From assembly GCA_036023115.1 (NCBI GenBank), contig JAYKKT010000091.1:29392001-29456000 (forward strand): a stretch of DNA of 64,000 bases, in the 5' to 3' direction. Positions 57,239-64,000 of the stretch are shown in pieces. Source of the DNA: Brasenia schreberi (lineage: Eukaryota > Streptophyta > Magnoliopsida > Nymphaeales > Cabombaceae). Numbering within the stretch: the first letter of the stretch is position 1; each line of letters opens with the position of its first letter. Under the pieces are notes generated by a model. The model saw nothing but the letters and a program-made list of their open reading frames with translations. It did not search any database and had not been told where the DNA came from. Position numbers and translations under genes: made by a program.

Positions 57239-58196
57239 GTACTTATTAACCATTTATTTCTTGGCAACTCCTTGTTATCCATATGCTTTTGTTTTTTAGG
57301 GAACGTGCTTTTTTAAATGTAGAAACAAGTGACATTTTCCTCCTTGCTGCCAAGGTTTGCTCTTTCATATTTCCCTTTCATGACTTGTCAATAATGTTTG
57401 TCATGAGCTTGTTTATCCAGTGAATTAGGTGCAAACTTTTCATTAGACATGGTTGTCTTTCAAATATTCAACTTTTCCTTTGGATATTCATTGAACTACT
57501 ATGATTCAATGGAAATGTGCAATGTTTTTGTGTTGTAAGGTAGCTTCATCTACGATTTTAAAGTACAAAAAGCTGAGAGCAGATCGTCTTGAAGGCCAAA
57601 ACAAAAAATGACTTTACCTTTCCTTTTCTTTTAGAGGCTTGGAAACTTTTCTCCATGGGGTACAAGATAAGGTAGGTTTATGTCTTTATATGCAAAATGT
57701 CCATACGTGTGACATACTAAATTGCACCCGCACTAGAAAAGATTGATTTTACCATTAAATTTGGTGTGAAGCCTCTATTAGTCTTGTATTGCTAGGTCAT
57801 ATTTTAAGTGAACCTAATGCATGTATCTTGCTATATTGGTGACAAATATGTGTTACTGATGCCTTCTACGTTTGTAGATGGTGGGATTGTGTAGCTCTGC
57901 CAGATGATATTGAATGTTCTGAGGAGTCCTAGTTTAGGATGCAGATGAAAGAGCTAGCATTTACGGTAATTCAGTATTCATGCATATTTTGTAGATAGAT
58001 GGACATATTCAAGTTTCAAACATACAATTGGTTTTGGGTGTGGACTATCATTGTCTTATGAAACTGAAAGCTTGGGCTATGCCATTTGTCTAGCTGTCAG
58101 ATCTTTTCAGATGCATTATTTCCCAGAAATCTGCTTTCTGGGTTTGAACTTAGTTTGGATACTTTATATTTCTAACTTTTGTTTTGTATAATTTAG

Positions 58197-58417
58197 TCAT
58201 TGCAGCACCTGAAAGCAGCAATTTTCAACGAGGAATGTGCGCCTTGTTATCCATGTACAGACTTATCTGTTTTTTTTCAGGCTTGTCGTTTGCCTGCAAG
58301 GTCTTTCTTTTTCTAGTTTCATACTTACTATCCAGTATCGGACTCCTTAATGATGTGGTTAGTATTTTCACTTGAAATATACGGGCATATCATTGGCATG
58401 TTCGAGCTAAACAATCT
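58197..58417 (+). pseudogene. ATXR2-like exons joined across a 117 bp intron
   Basis: Exon 58197-58245 (SLQHLKAAIFNEECAP) ends at CCTT|GTTATC, and exon 58363-58417 starts after GGTTAG with phase-matched sequence (FSLEIYGHIIGMFELNNL) and ends CT|GTAAGT. The phases agree across both borders and into 58561, so this stretch is undamaged. Confidence 0.83.
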
Positions 58418-58959
58418 GTAAGTTATTTGTGATTTTTACAGGAAAATATTTTGTATTTTTGGACTGGTCAATGTGACTTTTCTTGTCATAGGGAATAACA
58501 AGAACTTTTAACTGATGTTTATGATAAAATACAAAAAGAACTTTGTTTTTACTTCTTCAGGGACTTGGTTGTTGTGTCTCCTGTGGAGGACTATTTCATC
58601 TACATCAGCAACCTTCCACCTATTGAGAAGGTTTGATTCAGTAGACATAACTTTGTTGTTTGTGTATGTTTTTATTTTGTTTACTGAAGATATATGTCAG
58701 ACACTTGTCTCTTTCAGGAAGAAGGTGAGAAATCCACAAGTCCTTTACTACATGCCCTTGGTGAGGATTATGCAGTTTGTTGTCAAGGTAAAGCTTTTCT
58801 TTCTTTAGTGTTATTCGTTCTCATCAGCTTTAAGAAGGAAGGAACCCAGTTGGCTAATATATTATCTTAGAGCACTGCAAGAACTTCAAGGCAAACTGAA
58901 ATAATTAGAAAAGCAATTAAAAGAAAAGGCTTCAATTAGTGTAGTTTGCTCTACCTCTG

Positions 58960-59578
58960 AAGAACCTAAAGGTATATCTTGGTTACTTGATTCTAGAGTG
59001 TCTTTTATATGACCTGTGAAGAAAAACTTTTAAAAACATGCATAAAGAAAACCCCAGACTCATGTGTGTTTACTACTCATGGAACTAAACTGAGAGTTGA
59101 TAAAGTTGGGGATCTTTAAAATAAGAATTTTTTTGTCTAAAAAATCAGGTGGGTTCCAAAACTAAATTTGAACTTATTCTCAGTTTCACAAATATTTGAT
59201 AACAATTTAGTCACCTTCTCATCCAAAGGTTGTATTGTGTAGGATCTATCTATCGAAGAAGGTGATTGGCTATGGCCATAGAGTAGGAGGACTATATGTA
59301 ATGGATTATTTATCTACACAAAATTTTAGTCAATGTAATGTCCTTTCAAATGATGTACTTCTTTGGCATAAGAGACTGGGTCATTTAAATGCTCAAAAGA
59401 TGTATAATTGTACTTTGATTTGAATTAAAAAAGTTGATGAGTTCTTTTGTAAAGATTGTTATCTTGGAAAGATGAAACATCTTCCTTTTCCAAAAAGTTT
59501 GAGTTGTGCAAATAAACCTTTTGACTTAATATACTTTGATGTTTGTGGATCGATACCTTGCATTTCAAAAGGAAGAGT
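58960..59578 (+). pseudogene. Copia D protease and integrase N-terminal part
   Basis: The protease active site reads WLLDSRVS near 58978-59003: the catalytic D-S-G has become D-S-R. The GAG-pre-integrase block reads VGGLYVMDYLS, LLWHKRLGHLNAQKM and a CKDC-like finger (FCKDCYLGKMKHLPFPKS). The integrase start is FDLIYFDVCGSIPCISKGR, ending at the LTR. Confidence 0.86.
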
Positions 59579-62507
59579 TGTTCTAAACACCAAAAAAAAT
59601 TCAAAAGACTTTATCTTTTTAGAATTTTTTATTTTTCCAAGAAAAATTACAATTCTGGGTCTTTTAAGGCTTTTCAAATAAAGACACCTTAAACGAACTC
59701 ATTTCTTAGCCAAAATTTTGTAAGAGACTCAAAATAAGGGTACTTTGCACCTCTCTTAAAAAATGACCACTCTGTCTTATGTCCAAATTGTTAGTATTTT
59801 GCTATTTCAAAATATTGCCTTTAAAGAAAGAATGATTTCAAACAATTTTTCAAAGAAACAAATGAAAATGAGATATTGGGAGCTAAACCCATAAAATGTT
59901 TGCAAAATGATAATTTCACAAAATTACAAAATCTCTGAAATTTCAAAAATAAAACAAGTACAAATCAAGACCTCAAAAATTCATCAAATCGAGAAAAATC
60001 CTATATCACGACCCTTCACCCACCAAAGGGTTAAAGCAGTCTAAGACACCCAAGAGTTAAATCGGTTCGACACCCTACACCCATCAAAGGGTTAAAGTGG
60101 TTGAAATGGTTAAAGACTAACTCATAACGTAAAAGCAGGTCACCCATGTAAACAAAAACTGGGATGTGACTGAGTGGTACTCCAAAAAAGAATATTTAAA
60201 GATTTTGGTCAAAATTCAATGTTTTAAAATATACCTTAAAAGAAATGGTTTTAAAAGAATAAAAAACATTTCAAACCATATCTTACCTGAATCAAGCAAA
60301 GCAAAATTCCTTAAGGCTAAGATTAAAGGAGGAGAGCCCGAAAGAAATGGAGATCCTCTAACAAATGGATTAAATCAAATCAACTCAAGTTAAATTGTGT
60401 GATGCAAACAACCAACCCAAAACCAAGTCAAAACTCATGATCAAGCTCAAAAACTAAATCAAAGATGGGTTCATGATGAGGCTCAAAACCAAGTTAAATT
60501 GGGCTCATAATCAAGCCCAAAACCAAATCAAGCATACACATGCCACCAACCCAAAATCAAATCAAATCAAAATAAGTATAGGACCAAGCCCAAGACTAGC
60601 TCAAGCCAAGAAAGAGTCATGTCAAATAATCTCAAGTCAAATTCAAATTCAATCAAGTCAAAGGGTGCACCAAACCAGGTAAGACATATCAAAATCAAGG
60701 TCGAGTCAAAAGTAGCACCAAGGAGGCCAAGTGATCAAGTCATAGGCCACGCCAAAGAGGGATCAAGACCCTAACCGAACCAAGCAAGGGGGCTAGGTGA
60801 TCAAGTCATGGGCTAAGTCAAAGGCCCATTCATGCACCAAGTGACAGGTTGCAAGCCACACCAAGCACAAACTAGGACGTGCCAAGCAAGAGGAAACTGC
60901 ATTGCTCCTAGATGGGGACTGCACCAAGGCCATGAGCCAAATCGCACAATGGTTGGATCGAGCCATAACTTGGGCTGCATCATAACTCTACATGGATCAA
61001 AAGGGGGCCACCATGCACCCCATGTTTAGCCATGGACCAACAACTTCCCATTTGGATCAAATCAAACTTGGGCCAAGACCAAAGCTACAAGCACAAACCC
61101 GTAGAAGAGCCTAGAGACTTCTCTTGAAATCTATAAATAGGGAGGCAAAGTGAAGAAAACCCAAGGAGAAACCCAAAGAAAAATCAAGGGAGAAAATCAC
61201 AGCAAAGTGAGAGAGAAAGAGAGAGAGAGAGAGAGGAGAGGAAGAAGGAATCGTCCCCCCAAAGTGGAGGTGTTGCCCCCAAGCCATGATTCTTCCAAGC
61301 CTTCAAGCATCCGATCAAGGTCACTCTTCTTCCCTTCTCTTCTCCTTTGCTTCTTCATATCCATTCAATTCAATTTGTAATTAAGGAGCATTTGACTCTA
61401 AAAGCATTGTAATATTTTAGGGAAGATGCTGCAAATTTTCATCTAAGATTATCGATAAGATCGACCATTACTTGTTTAATTATTGATTATATCTATCCCA
61501 ATATATATTGTACATCTTATACTCTCTCATCTCTTCTATGTTTAAGGTATATATTAATTTTCCTTGATTACTGCACTTCCTCCCCAATAAAACTTCTTTG
61601 GATGATCATTTAAGACATTAAAGATCAATCAGATGCATGCATAAGACTCTTAAAACAAAAAACTTTGTTTCTAGCATTCTACACCTCTCTCATCATTGAA
61701 TTTTTCAACCCCAACCTATGAACTAAAAATTCTAAAAATTGGTCCACATACCATTCAAAATTTTAGGTGTGTATAACGTTATAAATAAAATTATGAAAAA
61801 CTGAATAAAATTAGAATAAAACCTAACTGTACTGCACATCCTGCAATAGAGCCTCAGTAAAAGTCACTTCTGTCTATAGTGATTCAAAAACCTTGAAAAG
61901 GGACCCATTGGAAACCTGATTCCCATAGCTTTCCAACTTCACTTATTTTATAAAATTTCAATATCTACGTATTGAGATAGAGACATTTTTTAAGCCTTTG
62001 TATTTTTGTATATATCCTAAGTTCCAAGGGTGGAAATTTCACTGATTTGATTATGTTCATCCATAGAACAAAAAACAAAAACAAAAATCTTCCAATAAAC
62101 TTCACACTTTAACATATCTTAGATAAAATTTTCAGGATTTTTGAAGATTCAAAAATACCAAAAAGATAGGAATAGTTATTGTTGGAAAGAAAACTATTTA
62201 TGTTTTCATAATTGAACTTGAATTTTTGTCAAGAGAAGAGAAAGATCACAAGATTTTGGAAAGGCTTTTAAATTAAAAACTTATTTTGAAAATATATTGT
62301 ATCCTAAGACAATTTTCCAAGTGTATAGGGTGACCCTTCAACATCGGTCCAAGAATGCCTACGATAATAAGATCCTACTTGCCCACATTCGCGAAGAAGT
62401 CATAAATCAAAATTTTGCAAGCTTTTAGAAAACTTGATGGCACGCTCGCCCTTGTTTGTGTAAATTGGATTTTAAGTTTATCAATTAACTTTTGAATTGA
62501 ATTTACA
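59579..62507 (+). repeat. Giant LTR, second copy, inside copia D integrase
   Basis: It begins TGTTCTAAACACC and ends TTTACA. It matches the 31094-33648 solo LTR along its length: GGGTCTTTTAAGG, ATAAGGGTACTTTGCACC, AGGGTTAAAG[CT], TATAAATA at 61132-61139, the (GA) stretch, and a shared right end. It has no coding region. No matching 5 bp target repeat was found (AGAGT left, TTTAT right). Copia D protein sequence resumes right after it (YYVLFIDDFTRNTWIYLL). Confidence 0.87.
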
Positions 62508-63110
62508 TTTATTATGTACTTTTTATTGATGACTTTACAAGAAACACTTGGATATATTTGTTGAAAACAAAGTCTAAAGTTTTTTAAAACTTTGTTTTTT
62601 TTACAATATTGTTAAAACAATTCAACACAAATATCAAAGTTTTCATATCTAATTTTGGTGGAGAATTTATCTCAAAAGAACTCAAAAATTACTTCAAAGA
62701 AAATGAGATTATCCATCAAATTTCGTGCACCAAAACTCCTCAACAAAATGGTATCACCGAATGAAAATATAGACATTCATGAAAACCACTAGAACTATAC
62801 TAATATCTAGCAATATTCCTAAAAATCTTTGGGCAGACGCAGTGATGACCTCAGTCTACTTGTTAAACAGGATGTCATCCTTAGTTTTACAAAATATTTC
62901 ACTTATAGAAAAATTGTTTTCAAAAACTCTATTTTATTTGTACCTAAAAGTTTTTGAGTGCAAGTGTTTTGTGTTTACTAACAAAAATGACAAACTTTTT
63001 CCACGTGATATTGAATGTGTTTTCTTAAGATATGACATAAATAAGATAGGATATATGTGCTATGATCCAAATAATGATAAAATGCATGTGTCTAGAGATG
63101 TGTAATTTCT
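62508..63110 (+). pseudogene. Copia D integrase remainder
   Basis: It reads FIDDFTRNTWIYLLKTKSKV, frameshift, SNFGGEFISKELKNYFKENE (SDNGGEF expected; Asp lost), HQISCTKTPQQNGITE (catalytic Glu region), LWADAVMTSVYLLNRMSSLV, FECKCFVF and MHVSRDV. Stops lie near 62600 and 62763. Confidence 0.88.
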
Positions 63111-63399
63111 TGAAAAAGAGTATTATTTTAATGAAGATTCTACCAATATATCTAATAATGAGAAATACTCTTTTATGTCCGATATTCTAGATGATGACAT
63201 AAATTTTGAACAGAAAGAAAGAGTATATAGATCACAGTAGTTCATCCCCGCATAAAATATTATTTCATCATTTGATATATTCTAACCAAACGAACTTACA
63301 AAATTATAGAACCTCCGCTAATAAGATCAAACATAGAATCTATACCCCTTGAAAGATTTGTATCCTATAAAAGTTTCTCATCAAATCATAGAGCCCTTG

Positions 63400-64000
63400 T
63401 GACTAACCTAATCACTATCAAGGAACCTAAAACATATAAGGAATCTCTACGATCTAAAGGCTGGATTGATGCCATGAACATTGAGCAAAATGCTCTAAAT
63501 AAGGTATAAACCAGGGAAATAGTTAGTCAGGCAAATGCTAAAAAGACTATAGGATGCAAATGCATTTACAAAGCCAAGACTAGAAGTAATGAAACCCTAG
63601 AAAGGTACAAAGCCCGTTTGGTGGCAAAAGGATATTCACAAGAATATGAAATGGATTATGAATAAACTTTTGCCCATATAGACAGAATAACAACGATTAG
63701 GACTCTTATTGCCTTGAGCATGATTAGAAATTGAAATATAATTCAAATGGACATCAAGAATGCATTTTTGAATGGGTTACTAAAAGAAGAAGTATATATT
63801 GAATCCACTCTAGGTCTCAATGTTTCAAAAATTTAAATTTTTTGCCTTAAAAAAGCTATTTATGGTCTTAAACAAGCACTCAAGGCCTGGTTCAACAAAA
63901 TGAATGAGTTTATTACTAACCTCGGGTTTGCTTCATGTTACATAGACAAAGCACTATTTTTAAGAAAATCTAGTGCAAGTATTGTGATATTACTATTATA
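63400..64000 (+). pseudogene. Copia D reverse transcriptase, 5' part
   Basis: From WIDAMNIEQNALNKV through KTIGCKCIYKAKTRSNETLE, RYKARLVAKGYSQEYEMDYE, MDIKNAFLNGLLKEEVYIE and CLKKAIYGLKQALKAWFNKM. The window ends before the YVDD motif, so its state is unknown. At least four stops are present. Confidence 0.87.

Larger units (their letters stand above)
56340..58787 (+). pseudogene. ATXR2 (SDG36)-like SET/MYND histone methyltransferase gene, truncated at both ends
   Basis: ATXR2-type proteins are plant lysine methyltransferases with a MYND zinc finger set within a split SET domain. Nine exon-like segments in correct order carry the central part of the protein: 56340-56495, 57128-57238, 57300-57354, 57540-57671, 57878-57965, 58197-58245, 58363-58417, 58561-58630 and 58718-58787, all with GT/AG borders in matching phase. 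Motifs: SLPPVVSCIGGCEEEYYC, DWDSCHSLLC (MYND), SDIFLLAAK, WWDCVALPDD, EIYGHIIGMFELNNL and SPVEDYFIYI. Lesions: a 2 bp loss in the MYND finger (57138), a shift near 57590, and a TAG at 57930. The N-terminal SET part and the catalytic NHSC-containing C-terminal exons are absent, replaced by copia G and copia D. Confidence 0.9.
58860..64000 (+). mobile_element. Copia D, split by a giant LTR; runs off the window
   Basis: The order is gag end (58870-58960), protease (58978-59015), GAG-pre-integrase (59235-59480), integrase N-part (to 59578), a foreign 2.9 kb LTR (59579-62507), integrase remainder (62508-63110) and RT (63400-64000). The 5' LTR and most of gag are absent: homology begins next to the ATXR2-like pseudogene. 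It is a different family from C/E. Confidence 0.86.

Noticed and set aside
59574..62512. Target duplication for the second giant LTR
   Set aside because: The flanking pentamers AGAGT and TTTAT do not match, although coding sequence resumes on both sides. I report the insertion without a duplication.
1..64000. A novel defence, biosynthetic or mobile system
   Set aside because: Every recognisable coding piece belongs to a known transposon class or a known plant gene family and is broken; no set of intact neighbouring genes remains to propose a system.

Overview
The window is nuclear DNA from a flowering plant. It has plant Ty1/copia retrotransposons primed from initiator tRNA-Met, RTE-type LINEs with the (TTG)n tail, Mutator-like and hAT transposon relics, a tRNA-derived SINE, long AT-rich non-coding stretches, and relics of plant genes that belong to recognisable families (ATXR2, ATG18 f/g/h, DAP2-type aspartyl aminopeptidase). 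I cannot name the species. I see no intact protein-coding gene, no rRNA or tRNA gene, and no CRISPR array. Almost everything recognisable is a decayed mobile element or a broken gene, so this is an old heterochromatin-like graveyard of nested insertions.

Layout. 1-5.1 kb: 3' end of a copia element with its LTR (A), an internally deleted RTE LINE, and a second copia pol remnant (B). 5.1-9.5 kb: copia C, whose 5' LTR carries a tiny RTE deletion derivative. 9.5-10.3 kb: 3' end of a hAT element. 10.5-11.25 kb: a GC-rich patch with a possible first exon. 11.8-17.4 kb: three RTE 3' fragments and two long microsatellites. 18.6-20.5 kb: Mutator-like transposase relic on the minus strand. 22.4-23.5 kb: SINE pair and a MITE-like element. 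23.6-27.1 kb: ATG18-like pseudogene on the minus strand, which has lost most of its beta-propeller and holds a second hAT fragment.

28-31 kb: gypsy-like leader and LTR end on the minus strand. 31.1-33.6 kb: solo LTR flanked by ATATA. 35.0-38.4 kb: RTE 5' fragment split by a 3 kb solo LTR flanked by ACCTT. 38.4-42.3 kb: copia LTR remnants in opposite orientations, a degenerate tandem repeat, and an apparently intronless aspartyl aminopeptidase fragment. 42.3-45.2 kb: gypsy RT fragment with a 131 bp duplication, then a long RTE copy. 46.3-55.5 kb: copia E on the minus strand (same family as C), with a complete copia F (46928-52072, TSD TCATG) inserted inside its RNase H. 55.5-56.3 kb: copia LTR plus gag (G). 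56.3-58.8 kb: exon-by-exon relic of an ATXR2-type SET/MYND methyltransferase gene. 58.9-64 kb: copia D, whose integrase is split by a 2.9 kb second copy of the 31-kb LTR family.

The elements do not work together as a system. What the window offers is a readable order of events: C, E and D are old copia insertions, F landed in E, giant LTRs landed in D and in an RTE copy, and ATG18-like, ATXR2-like and DAP-like copies were broken along the way. I found no evidence for a new biological system.
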